DNA from: JADLGL01 sp963667605
GTDB taxonomy: Bacteria > Pseudomonadota > Alphaproteobacteria > Rhizobiales > Kaistiaceae
DNA length: 64,000 nt
Reading direction: 5' to 3'
Assembly (NCBI GenBank): GCA_963667605.2
Contig: CAXXUZ010000003.1
Coordinates: 1,054,001 to 1,118,000 of the forward strand
Shown here: positions 43,309 to 51,725 of the stretch, piece after piece
Position numbering within the stretch: the first letter of the stretch is position 1
How the letters are laid out: each line of letters starts with the position of its first letter
Translations under genes and position numbers: made by a program
The notes under the pieces: generated by a model
Told to the model about the DNA's origin: nothing
Databases searched by the model: none
What the model saw: the letters and a program-made list of their open reading frames with translations, nothing else

Positions 43309-45222
43309 ATGGCAAAAGTGATCGGCATTGATCTGGGGACGACGAATTCGGTTGTCGCGCTCATGGATGGCAAGGACGCCAAGGTGATCGAGAACGCCGA
43401 AGGCGCGCGTACGACCCCATCGATCGTCGCTTTCACCGACAATAATGAGCGACTGGTCGGGCAGCCGGCCAAGCGCCAGGGTGTGACCAATCCAGAGGCC
43501 ACAATCTTCGCCGTCAAGCGGCTGATCGGTCGTCGGCATGACGATCCGACCGTTGAGAAAGACAAAAAGCTCGTCCCTTACAGCATTGTCAAAGCCGACA
43601 ATGGCGACGCCTGGGTCGAGGCCAAGGGCAAGAAATACTCCCCCTCGCAGATCTCCGCCTTCATCCTGCAGAAGATGAAGGAGACCGCCGAGGCTTATCT
43701 CGGACAACCGGTCGAGCAGGCGGTTATCACCGTCCCGGCCTATTTTAACGACGCTCAGCGGCAGGCGACCAAGGATGCCGGCAAGATCGCCGGGCTGGAG
43801 GTGCTGCGTATCATCAATGAGCCGACCGCAGCGGCGTTATCCTATGGCCTCGACAAAAAGGAAGGCAAGACCATCGCGGTCTACGATCTCGGCGGCGGCA
43901 CGTTCGACGTTTCGATCCTCGAGATCGGCGATGGCGTATTTGAGGTGAAATCGACCAATGGTGACACTTTCCTCGGCGGCGAGGATTTTGACATGCGCCT
44001 GGTTAACTATCTCGCCGACGAGTTCAAGAAAGAACAGGGCATCGATCTCCGCAGTGACAAGCTGGCGCTGCAGCGTCTGAAGGAGGCCGCTGAGAAGGCT
44101 AAGATAGAGCTTTCCTCTTCGCAGCAGACCGAGGTCAATCTTCCTTTCATCACCGCCGATCAATCAGGTCCTAAGCACCTGACGATGAAGCTCACCCGCG
44201 CCAAATTCGAGGCGCTGGTCGACGATCTGATTCAGCGCACGGTCGACCCTTGCAAGGCGGCGCTGAAGGATGCCGGCCTATCCGCCGGGCAGATTGATGA
44301 GATCGTTCTTGTCGGTGGCATGACTCGGGTGCCGAAAGTCCAGGACGTGGTGAAACAGTTCTTCGGCAAGGAGCCGCACAAAGGTGTCAATCCGGACGAG
44401 GTGGTCGCCATTGGCGCCGCAATCCAGGCCGGCGTTCTGCAGGGCGACGTCAAGGACGTGCTGCTCCTCGACGTGACGCCGCTGTCGCTCGGAATCGAGA
44501 CCCTGGGCGGCGTGTTCACCCGGCTGATCGATCGCAACACAACGATTCCGACGAAGAAAGGCCAGACATTTTCGACGGCTGAGGACAATCAGAATGCGGT
44601 GACGATCCGCGTCTTCCAGGGCGAGCGCGAGATGGCGGCCGACAACAAGCTACTCGGTCAGTTCGATCTCGTGGGTATTCCGCCTGCCCAGCGCGGCGTG
44701 CCGCAGGTCGAAGTCACCTTCGATATCGACGCTAATGGCATCGTCAATGTCTCGGCCAAGGACAAAGGCACCGGCAAGGAACAGCAGATTCGCATCCAGG
44801 CGTCCGGCGGTCTCTCCGAGGATGAGGTCGAGAAGATGGTGCGCGACGCCGAAGCTCATGCCGAGGAAGACAAGAAGCGACGGACGCTGGTCGATGCAAG
44901 GGTTGAGGCCGAGCGCCAGGTCCACGTCGCTGAGAAGTCGGTCGCCGATCTCGGCGACAAGGTCTCCGACGCGGACAAGTCTGCCATTGAAGCCGCGGTC
45001 GCCGAGGTGAGGTCCTCGCTCGAAGGCGAAGATGCCGAGGCGATCACCGCCAAGACCACCGCCCTGGTCCAAGCTTCGATGAAGCTTGGCGAGGCGATGT
45101 ATCAGGCCGCTGGTGAAGCCGACGGCGGCGAAGAGGCCGCTGAGGCCGAGGCCGGCACGGAGGATGTCGTTGACGCCGATTTCGAGGAGGTCGATGACGA
45201 CGAACAGAAGAAGTCGGCGTGA
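43309..45222 (+). CDS. dnaK: Chaperone DnaK (Hsp70)
   Basis: The 637-residue protein has the ATPase domain (GIDLGTTNSVVALMDG, AVYDLGGGTFDVSILEIG), a linker, and the substrate-binding domain (VTPLSLGIETLGGVFTRLI) with a C-terminal lid ending in an acidic tail. A GGAG ribosome site (AGGAG) lies 8 nt before the ATG. It is driven by the RpoH-type promoter and ends before a terminator. Confidence 0.98.
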   Translation: MAKVIGIDLGTTNSVVALMDGKDAKVIENAEGARTTPSIVAFTDNNERLVGQPAKRQGVTNPEATIFAVKRLIGRRHDDPTVEKDKKLVPYSIVKADNGDAWVEAKGKKYSPSQISAFILQKMKETAEAYLGQPVEQAVITVPAYFNDAQRQATKDAGKIAGLEVLRIINEPTAAALSYGLDKKEGKTIAVYDLGGGTFDVSILEIGDGVFEVKSTNGDTFLGGEDFDMRLVNYLADEFKKEQGIDLRSDKLALQRLKEAAEKAKIELSSSQQTEVNLPFITADQSGPKHLTMKLTRAKFEALVDDLIQRTVDPCKAALKDAGLSAGQIDEIVLVGGMTRVPKVQDVVKQFFGKEPHKGVNPDEVVAIGAAIQAGVLQGDVKDVLLLDVTPLSLGIETLGGVFTRLIDRNTTIPTKKGQTFSTAEDNQNAVTIRVFQGEREMAADNKLLGQFDLVGIPPAQRGVPQVEVTFDIDANGIVNVSAKDKGTGKEQQIRIQASGGLSEDEVEKMVRDAEAHAEEDKKRRTLVDARVEAERQVHVAEKSVADLGDKVSDADKSAIEAAVAEVRSSLEGEDAEAITAKTTALVQASMKLGEAMYQAAGEADGGEEAAEAEAGTEDVVDADFEEVDDDEQKKSA

Positions 45223-45309
45223 ACTTTGAGCGAGAGCGGACGGCCCGCGACCGGCACGGCTTTCTGTGACCTGCCTTGCAGACTGATACGATCTCGATCG
45301 ATTTACCTA

Positions 45310-45357
45310 AGCTTGGCCGCCAATCTATGCGGCCAAGCTGCTTTTGGCTGCTTGGCC
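45310..45357 (+). terminator. dnaK terminator with alternative pairing
   Basis: An 11-bp perfect stem (AGCTTGGCCGC 45310-45320 with GCGGCCAAGCT 45329-45339, loop 8 nt) is followed by GCTTTT. The right arm can instead pair with GCTTGGCC at 45350-45357 (8 bp), so two hairpins are mutually exclusive. Such a layout can work as an attenuator between dnaK and dnaJ. Confidence 0.75.
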
Positions 45358-45475
45358 TAGGGCCATCGGCGCGGATGTCTTTGGTCGGAAATAGAAGCTA
45401 AGAAACCCGAAACGCGGGTCGTTGAATCGCCAGTATGACAGACATACTGCAAAGATTCCGGAACGAATGAGCACG

Positions 45476-46612
45476 ATGGCGAAGCGTGATTTTTACGAAG
45501 TGCTCGGTGTTGCTCGGGAATGCGACGCGACCGCGCTCAAATCCTCTTTCCGTAAGCTGGCAATGCAGTTCCATCCTGATCGCAATCCGGGGGATGCAAC
45601 CGCCGAGGTGAGGTTCAAGGAGGTCAATGAGGCGTATGGACACCTCAGGGACCCGCAGCGCCGCGCCGCCTATGACCGGTTCGGCCATGCCGCTTTCGAG
45701 CGCGGCGGACAGGGCGGCGGCTTCGCGACCGATTTCGCCAGTTCGATGTCGGACATCTTCGACGACATTTTCGGTGACTTCATGGGGCGCCGAGGCGGCG
45801 GCAGTAGAGGCGGCCGCGAGCGGGGTGCCGACCTTCGCTACAATATGGAGCTGGCGCTCGAAGAGGTTTATGCCGGCAAGACCGCGCAGATCAGCGTTCC
45901 GACCAAGATTGCTTGCGAGACCTGCTCCGGCACCGGCGCCAGGCCGGGCTCATCGCCGAGCCGCTGCCCCAGCTGTGACGGCCGCGGTCGGGTCCGGGCC
46001 TCGACCGGCGGCTTCTTCTCGATCGAGCGTACCTGCCCGACTTGCCAGGGCCGGGGTGAGGTCATCTCCGATCCGTGCACAGACTGTGGAGGAGCCGGCC
46101 GGATCACCCAGGAACAGGCGCTCCAAGTCAACATTCCCGCCGGTGTCGAGGACGGCACCCGCATCCGCCTTGCCGGTGAGGGCGAGGCCGGGTTGCGCGG
46201 CGGCCCCGCCGGAGACCTGTATATCTTCTTGTCGTTGAATCCGCATGAATTTCTCCAGCGCGACGGCGCCGATTTGTTCTGCCGGGTCCCGATTTCGGTG
46301 ACCACCGCGTCGCTTGGCGGGCAGTTCGAGGTTCCGACCATTGATGGCGGTCGCGCCAAGGTAAAGGTCGCCGAGGGCACTCAGAACGGCGAACAGTTCC
46401 GGCTGAAGAACAAGGGTATGCCGGTGCTGCGTTCCAGCAAGATGGGCGACATGTACATTCAGGTGGCGGTCGAGACCCCGCGCAAGCTGACCAAGCGACA
46501 ACGAGAGCTGCTGCTGGAATTCGAAGCCGCCTCCTCGGATGAGAATAACCCGGATTCAACCGGGTTCTTCTCCAGAGTTCGTGAAATCCTCGGCGGCAAG
46601 ACCGGCGCTTGA
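45476..46612 (+). CDS. dnaJ: Chaperone DnaJ
   Basis: DnaJ stimulates DnaK. The 378-residue protein has the J domain (DFYEVLGV, HPD in MQFHPDRNPGD), a Gly-rich linker and four CxxCxGxG zinc repeats (CETCSGTG, CPSCDGRG, CPTCQGRG, CTDCGGAG), then the C-terminal substrate-binding domain. The ATG at 45476 (MAKRDFYEVL) is the family N-terminus; an ATG three codons upstream is possible. Confidence 0.97.
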   Translation: MAKRDFYEVLGVARECDATALKSSFRKLAMQFHPDRNPGDATAEVRFKEVNEAYGHLRDPQRRAAYDRFGHAAFERGGQGGGFATDFASSMSDIFDDIFGDFMGRRGGGSRGGRERGADLRYNMELALEEVYAGKTAQISVPTKIACETCSGTGARPGSSPSRCPSCDGRGRVRASTGGFFSIERTCPTCQGRGEVISDPCTDCGGAGRITQEQALQVNIPAGVEDGTRIRLAGEGEAGLRGGPAGDLYIFLSLNPHEFLQRDGADLFCRVPISVTTASLGGQFEVPTIDGGRAKVKVAEGTQNGEQFRLKNKGMPVLRSSKMGDMYIQVAVETPRKLTKRQRELLLEFEAASSDENNPDSTGFFSRVREILGGKTGA

Positions 46613-47169
46613 ATGAGTGCCGGCGACATCGTCCGCTTCATTCGCACCTGGAGCACCACCGGCGCCATCGCCCCTTCCGGCCGCGCCCTCGCGCGTCGCA
46701 TGGTAGCCCATGTCGATCCATCGGCCGACGATCCGATCCTGGAACTGGGACCGGGAACCGGGGTCGTCACCCGTGCCTTGCTCGAACGAGGCGTTCCGGC
46801 CGAACGAATCATCGCCGTCGAGTACAATCCAGAATTCTGTCAGATCTTGGGATCACGCTATCCCGGCGTCCGGGTTGTCCTTGGTGTGCCTATGATCTTG
46901 CCGCGACACTTGCCGCAGTTCATCTCGGTCGGTTTGCCGCCGCGGTTTCGTCACTGCCGTTGCTTCTGCGCCCCTCAGAGGACAGGGGCCGCTTAGTACT
47001 GGATGTGCTCGGGCGATTGGCGCCGAGTGCGGCGCTGGCTCAGTTCTCTTACTCGCCCAAGCCGCCGGTCCCGGCATCGCCTGCCGAATTTCGTCTTGAG
47101 GGCAGCGGATGGATCATCATGAACATGCCGCCAACGCGAGTGTGGACTTATCGTCCGCTAGAGAGTTGA
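46613..47169 (+). pseudogene. pmtA: pmtA-like phosphatidylethanolamine/phospholipid N-methyltransferase, frameshifted
   Basis: PmtA methylates phosphatidylethanolamine to phosphatidylcholine with SAM. Frame 1 starts MSAGDIVRFIRTWSTTG and has the SAM motif ILELGPGTGVVTRALLERG, then leaves the family after RVVLG. From about 46886 the plus-one frame carries the rest: AYDLAATLAAVHLG, AAVSSLPLLLRP, QFSYSPKPPVPA and NMPPTRVWTYR, stop at 47167-47169. One base is missing at the codon after GGT (GTGCC for GATGCC). Frame 1 alone would end at residue 127. It follows dnaJ with no gap, as in rhizobia. Either a true pseudogene or a base-call error. Confidence 0.85.
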
Positions 47170-47564
47170 CCGGCGCGCGGGACCGCAATGGGATTCGGAA
47201 ACCATATTCAGGAGGTCTTATCGGTTACTCGCGTGACGCCGTGTTCGAACAGCTACAGAGGGTCCTCGCCCGATTTCGCTATCGGACGCAAAGTGTAGAT
47301 GCGAGCCAAAGAGCGATCGTGGCAGAGCGCGCTAAGGTCTTCGTCTCGCCGTTCCTGTCGAACTCGGGTCGAATCGCGGCGCGCGTCGACAGAGGCGCAG
47401 AGGGTGGCTCGCATTTGACGATCGAAAGCGGTCCGCTATACGCGACAGTCGGTCCTCTCGATCCATGGTTTCACAGGCGCGCGGTGAACCAACTATTGCG
47501 GGCTCTCCGCGACGCGCTCATCCCTCGGCAAGACGACGAAAAGGATACTATTCGCAATGGCTGA
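47166..47564 (+). CDS. Hypothetical protein
   Basis: A protein of about 132 residues from a TTG that overlaps the pmtA stop as TTGA (47166-47169); an ATG at 47109 or a GTG at 47241 are other possible starts. Core: VFEQLQRVLARFRYRT, ERAKVFVSPFLSNSGRIAARVDRG, YATVGPLDPWFHRRAVNQLL. No membrane segment or signal peptide. It lies between pmtA and an FMN reductase and overlaps the latter by 8 bp, so it is translated in the same operon. I do not recognise the family. Confidence 0.6.
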   Translation: MTGARDRNGIRKPYSGGLIGYSRDAVFEQLQRVLARFRYRTQSVDASQRAIVAERAKVFVSPFLSNSGRIAARVDRGAEGGSHLTIESGPLYATVGPLDPWFHRRAVNQLLRALRDALIPRQDDEKDTIRNG

Positions 47565-48138
47565 ACCCGAAATCCTCGTCTTCGGTGGCTCGATCCGGAC
47601 CGGCTCGCTCAGCGCCAAGCTGGCGGCGCTGTCCGCTAAGGAGCTGGCGCTGATCGGTGCCGAGGTGACGCTGATCTCTCTTGCTGACTATCCGCTCCCA
47701 ATCTACAATGCCGACCTTGAAAAGGGGGAGGGTATCCCCGAAAATGCCCGGAAGCTTGCCGGTTTGATCGCCAAAAGCCGGGGCGTCTTCATTGCTACGC
47801 CGGAATATAATCACTCATTGCCGCCGCTTCTGAAGAACGCGATCGATTGGGCCAGCCGGCCGAAGCTAACGGCCGAATTCAATCATCGCGGCCGGGTGTA
47901 TGCGATTGGTAGCAGTTCCAATGGAATGATCGGCGGGGCGCGGGCGTTGATCGATCTCCGCAAGGTACTGGCCACCGCGCTTGGCGCCTTGGTCATTGCC
48001 GAGCAGGTTTCGGTCTCGCTGGCCAATGCCGCTTTCGACGATTCCGGACATCTCATCGCCGAGCCGCCGGCAAAGCTGCTGCGGATGGTATGCCAGTCCT
48101 TGGTCGATAAGGCAGCTTGCTTCTGGCCCGACGACTGA
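47557..48138 (+). CDS. NADPH-dependent FMN reductase family protein
   Basis: The 193-residue flavodoxin-fold protein has FGGSIRTGSLSAKLA at the N-terminus (FMN phosphate site), IATPEYNHSLPPLLKNAIDW and YAIGSSSNGMIGGARA. It matches ArsH/ChrR-type quinone/azo reductases. The start ATG overlaps the upstream stop. It is tightly coupled to pyrF (TGATG overlap). Substrate unknown. Confidence 0.92.
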   Translation: MAEPEILVFGGSIRTGSLSAKLAALSAKELALIGAEVTLISLADYPLPIYNADLEKGEGIPENARKLAGLIAKSRGVFIATPEYNHSLPPLLKNAIDWASRPKLTAEFNHRGRVYAIGSSSNGMIGGARALIDLRKVLATALGALVIAEQVSVSLANAAFDDSGHLIAEPPAKLLRMVCQSLVDKAACFWPDD

Positions 48139-48848
48139 TGGCCGTGCAATCCTTAGCTCCGCGCGATCGCTTGATCGTCGCGCTCGATGTCCCGACCGCC
48201 AGCGAAGCCGACCAAATAGTCCGCCGGCTCGGCGATAGCGTCGGCGTCTACAAGATTGGTCTGCAGCTATTGTTCGGCGGCGGCATTGCCCTGGCCGAAA
48301 GGCTGGTGGGTGAGGGGAAGAACATTTTCCTCGACGTCAAGCTCCTCGACATCGACAATACTGTCGCCAAGGCGGTCGAGAACATTGCCCGCCTCGGCGT
48401 TCGTTTCTTGACGGTGCACGCTTATCCGAAGGCGATGCGGGCAGCTATCGCGGCGCGTGGGGAGGCTCCCTTGAAGCTGCTGGGCGTCACGGTGCTGACT
48501 TCCATGAACGACGCCGATTTTGCTGCCGCCGGCTATTCCGGCACTGTCCGGGAGCGCGTTCTTGCGCGAGCCAAGGACGCCAAGGCGGCGGGCATAGACG
48601 GTATCGTCGCTTCACCGATGGAGGCTGCAGCGATCCGCGAGGCCGTTGGCGATAACATTCTGTTGGTAACGCCGGGCATTCGGCCCTCTGGCGTTGATCT
48701 CGGCGATCAGAAACGGGCGGCGACGCCGGCAGCAACGATTTCGGCGGGGGCCGACTACCTCGTTGTTGGCCGCCCGATCCTCACCGCCCCGGACCCTCGC
48801 GCCGCTGCCGACGCAATTGTCGGCGAAATCGGCGAAGCGACACCTTGA
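48138..48848 (+). CDS. pyrF: Orotidine 5'-phosphate decarboxylase
   Basis: PyrF makes UMP from OMP, the last de novo pyrimidine step. The 236-residue protein has the catalytic Lys/Asp array FLDVKLLDIDNTV and the C-terminal phosphate-binding motif LLVTPGIRPSG ... DYLVVGRPI. The ATG overlaps the stop of the FMN reductase (TGATG); the seven residues of the longer frame are not conserved. Confidence 0.96.
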   Translation: MAVQSLAPRDRLIVALDVPTASEADQIVRRLGDSVGVYKIGLQLLFGGGIALAERLVGEGKNIFLDVKLLDIDNTVAKAVENIARLGVRFLTVHAYPKAMRAAIAARGEAPLKLLGVTVLTSMNDADFAAAGYSGTVRERVLARAKDAKAAGIDGIVASPMEAAAIREAVGDNILLVTPGIRPSGVDLGDQKRAATPAATISAGADYLVVGRPILTAPDPRAAADAIVGEIGEATP

Positions 48849-48963
48849 CGTCACGCCATCGCCTGTGACCTAACGCCAGAAATTCATTCACCGACGTAAT
48901 CTATCCACCAGGACGACGGCGCCAAGCGGCGCCCCACGCCCATTAGACCAAGCGAGAAGACAG

Positions 48964-49788
48964 ATGGCCGATATGCAGCTGGTGGTTGCTGGCGCCGACG
49001 GGCGAATGGGCAGAACGCTCATCCAGCTGATCGCCAAAGAGCCTGGTGTTGCCGTCGCCGGAGCGTTGGAGCGGCCGGGCTCGGATGCGATTGGTCGGGA
49101 TGCAGGCGAGATCGCCGGCTTGCCGCCTCTTGGGATCGCAATCACCGACAATGTCGCAGGCGCTTTGGCAGCCGCCGGCGGCCTTGTCGACTTCACCGCG
49201 CCGGCCGCGACCGTTACTCTTGCCGCCGCGGCCGCTGACGCCGGTATCGTTCATGTGATCGGCACCACGGGCCTTTCCGAGACCGACCATGCGGCAATCG
49301 ATGTCGCGGCCAACCGAACTGCAATTGTCCAGTCCGGAAATATGAGCCTAGGCGTTAATCTGCTGGCACAATTCGTCCAGCAGGCTGCGCAAGCGCTCGA
49401 TCCGTCATTCGACATCGAAATTAACGAGATGCACCATCGCCACAAGATCGACGCACCCTCCGGTACTGCGCTGCTGTTCGGTCGCGCGGCGGCTGAAGGT
49501 CGAGGCATCGATTTGGAATCGCACTCCATCCGGGCACGCGACGGTCACACCGGCCCGCGCCGCGAGGGAGATATAGGCTTCGCTGCGCTACGCGGCGGTA
49601 CCGCCGTCGGCTATCACACCGTCATATTCGCCGGCAATGGTGAGACGGTCGAGCTCACCCATCGTGCTTTCGACCGCGTGATTTTCGCCAGAGGCGCTAT
49701 CAAGGCCGCACTTTGGGGTCGCGGCCGCAAGCCCCGACGTTATTCAATGGCCGATGTTCTCGGCCTCAACACGGAGATTCAATCCTGA
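48964..49788 (+). CDS. dapB: 4-hydroxy-tetrahydrodipicolinate reductase
   Basis: DapB reduces HTPA in lysine and diaminopimelate synthesis. The 274-residue protein has the NAD(P) loop VVAGADGRMGRTLIQL, VIGTTGLSETDHAAI, the catalytic EINEMHHRHKIDAPSGTAL and a C-terminal FDRVIFARGAIKAALW. The 115-bp gap from pyrF contains a GGCGCC/GGCGCC palindrome pair and no gene. Confidence 0.97.
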   Translation: MADMQLVVAGADGRMGRTLIQLIAKEPGVAVAGALERPGSDAIGRDAGEIAGLPPLGIAITDNVAGALAAAGGLVDFTAPAATVTLAAAAADAGIVHVIGTTGLSETDHAAIDVAANRTAIVQSGNMSLGVNLLAQFVQQAAQALDPSFDIEINEMHHRHKIDAPSGTALLFGRAAAEGRGIDLESHSIRARDGHTGPRREGDIGFAALRGGTAVGYHTVIFAGNGETVELTHRAFDRVIFARGAIKAALWGRGRKPRRYSMADVLGLNTEIQS

Positions 49789-50429
49789 GCGATCGTCTGC
49801 TTGTGCTCGTCCGCCATGGACAGAGCGAATGGAATTTAGCCAATGTGTTCACCGGTATCCGAGATATCGGTCTGACGGATCGTGGCCGGCTGGAGGCGCG
49901 CAATGCCGGCCGTCTGTTGGCCGAGCACGAGATCAAACTCGGCGTCGTATTCACCTCGGTGCTCAGCCGAGCCCATCAATCGCTGGGTCTAATGCAAGAG
50001 GAACTCGGCCTGCCCGATCTTGAGGTCATCAAGGACGAAGCGCTCAACGAGCGCGACTATGGCGACCTCACCGGCCTCAACAAGGATGAGGCGCGAGCGA
50101 GATGGGGCGAGAAGCAAGTCCATATTTGGCGCCGTTCCTACGATATCGCCCCGCCCGGTGGTGAATCGCTCCGCGATACCGGTGCGCGCGTCTGGCCATA
50201 TTACATCCACACGATCCTGCCGCGCGTCATGCGGGGCGAGGGGGTGCTGATCCCGGCCCATGGCAACTCGTTGCGGGCGCTGATCATGGCGCTTGAGGGC
50301 CTAACCCCGGACGAGATCGTCCACCGTGAACTCGTCACCGGCGAGCCGATCGTCTACCGGCTCGCCGAAGACACCTCGATCCTGAAACACGAAATCCTCG
50401 AGCCGGCGGTTTCGAGGGTGACCGCCTAA
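49785..50429 (+). CDS. gpmA: 2,3-bisphosphoglycerate-dependent phosphoglycerate mutase, probable CTG start
   Basis: GpmA interconverts 3- and 2-phosphoglycerate. The 214-residue protein has the catalytic VLVRHGQSEWN, ERDYGDLTGLNKDEAR and the second His in PAHGNSLRALIM. Family sequences begin about where LSDRLLVLVRHGQ starts, and the codon there is CTG (49785-49787), which overlaps the dapB stop as CTGA, with GGAG eight bases upstream. No ATG/GTG/TTG lies between the dapB frame's end and this point except an upstream TTG at 49713 without similarity and a GTG inside at codon 5. CTG start is the best fit. Confidence 0.92.
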   Translation: MSDRLLVLVRHGQSEWNLANVFTGIRDIGLTDRGRLEARNAGRLLAEHEIKLGVVFTSVLSRAHQSLGLMQEELGLPDLEVIKDEALNERDYGDLTGLNKDEARARWGEKQVHIWRRSYDIAPPGGESLRDTGARVWPYYIHTILPRVMRGEGVLIPAHGNSLRALIMALEGLTPDEIVHRELVTGEPIVYRLAEDTSILKHEILEPAVSRVTA

Positions 50430-50436
50430 CCTGCTG

Positions 50437-51087
50437 CTAGCTCTCGATCGCGATACCGGCTTCCCACTGAAGAATTGCTCGCTTTAGGGTCAATCCCCAA
50501 TGATAGCCGGTGAGGTTTCCGCCCTTGCCGATGACCCGATGGCACGGCACCACGAAGGAAATCGGGTTCCGGCCGACTGCCGCCCCGACCGCTCTGGCTG
50601 CGCCGGGATTGCCCAGCCGGGTCGCGACGTCGGAATAGGTTGTCACGCCCCCGAAGGGCGTTTCGAGCAGCGCTTCCCACGTCCGGATTTGGAAATCGCT
50701 GCCAATCAACACTATCCGCAGCGGCGTTTCGGCCCGCCATTGCGACTGGTCGAAAACTCGTTCGGCCAGCGCCTGGGTCACACCCTGATCCGCCATCAAT
50801 CGAGCTCGTGGCCAACGCTGCCGGAACTCGGCGAGAGCGGCGTCTTCGCCGCCCGATTCGGCGAAATCAAGCCCGGCAAGACGACCTTGATGGACGACGA
50901 CCAGTGCCCGGCCGAAGGGGGAAACATGGACTCCGTAGCTCATGGCCAGTCCGGCACCGCGATAGGCCACCACTAGCATCGCTTCATGAGCAACGAACAT
51001 ATCGTGCAGCCGGCTCGGCCCGGACAGCCCGGCGCCGAAGCTTGCGTCGTACGGCAAATCTGCAGCGCCGAATGGGCTGGCTCTCAT
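50437..51087 (-). CDS. Methylated-DNA-protein cysteine methyltransferase, 5'-truncated Ada-like
   Basis: The 216-residue protein repairs O6-alkylguanine by transfer to Cys182 in VVPCHRVIGKGG. Its first about 60 residues (LSGPSRLHDMFVAHEAM ... HVSPFGR) match the end of the AraC-type HTH plus linker in the Ada-like two-domain proteins of about 285 residues; the upstream HTH helix block is missing and the next gene starts only 70 bp away. So the regulatory domain is truncated while the methyltransferase core looks complete. Confidence 0.88.
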   Translation of the reverse strand: MRASPFGAADLPYDASFGAGLSGPSRLHDMFVAHEAMLVVAYRGAGLAMSYGVHVSPFGRALVVVHQGRLAGLDFAESGGEDAALAEFRQRWPRARLMADQGVTQALAERVFDQSQWRAETPLRIVLIGSDFQIRTWEALLETPFGGVTTYSDVATRLGNPGAARAVGAAVGRNPISFVVPCHRVIGKGGNLTGYHWGLTLKRAILQWEAGIAIES

Positions 51088-51156
51088 GCGTCCCGCATTA
51101 GGGCAACCGGCCTTGCGACGCCACCCCGTTCTTTCGCCTCAGATGAAATCCTGGTT

Positions 51157-51681
51157 TCAGACGCCAGTCGGCGCGGTGCGGGCCATTGCCAGCGCCGTCG
51201 ACAACGCCTCGGCGAAGGAGGCTCTGTCATCAGGGCTAAGAAATCCGCCGATGGCCAAACGGCGGCCGCTGCTCGCGAGCAGCAGACCGGCAACACCCCA
51301 GCTCCGCCGTTCGACGATGAGGCGGGTCCAATAGGGGTTGAAATCATATTCGATCGCCAGACCACGGGCAGAGACCTGCCGAACGTGAAGCCGCTGACGG
51401 GAGAGGTCGATCTGCTCGTAGGCGCGGGCATCGGCATAGTTGCGGCGGAAGGCAAAGTAGATCAGCGCCACATCCAAGCCGAAAAAGCCGAAGACCGGCC
51501 AAGCGCCCATCCGCAGGAAGGCGACACCGACCCAGAACGATACCCCGCCGATCAGCACCATCAGAATGGTGAATCCGCGGCGTGATAGCGACCGATGCGG
51601 CGACAGCGTCGCGGTGAACAACACCCCGTCGGAAACGTCGACCGTGTGGTTTTGGCTGGTTTGCGTCATTGTGCTGAACAT
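51157..51681 (-). CDS. DUF2244 family membrane protein
   Basis: A protein of about 174 residues with two membrane segments in its first half (GFTILMVLIGGVSFWVGVA and WPVFGFFGLDVALIYFAF) followed by a soluble domain with YDFNPYWTRLIVERR. This is the DUF2244 pattern. Start taken at the ATG at 51679-51681; ATG four codons in is also possible. Found next to nth in many alphaproteobacteria; function unknown. It is divergent from nth, 44 bp apart. Confidence 0.88.
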   Translation of the reverse strand: MFSTMTQTSQNHTVDVSDGVLFTATLSPHRSLSRRGFTILMVLIGGVSFWVGVAFLRMGAWPVFGFFGLDVALIYFAFRRNYADARAYEQIDLSRQRLHVRQVSARGLAIEYDFNPYWTRLIVERRSWGVAGLLLASSGRRLAIGGFLSPDDRASFAEALSTALAMARTAPTGV

Positions 51682-51725
51682 CGAGGGACTATAACCAAAC
51701 CTCAGCAAAAAGAAATTGATGCGAC

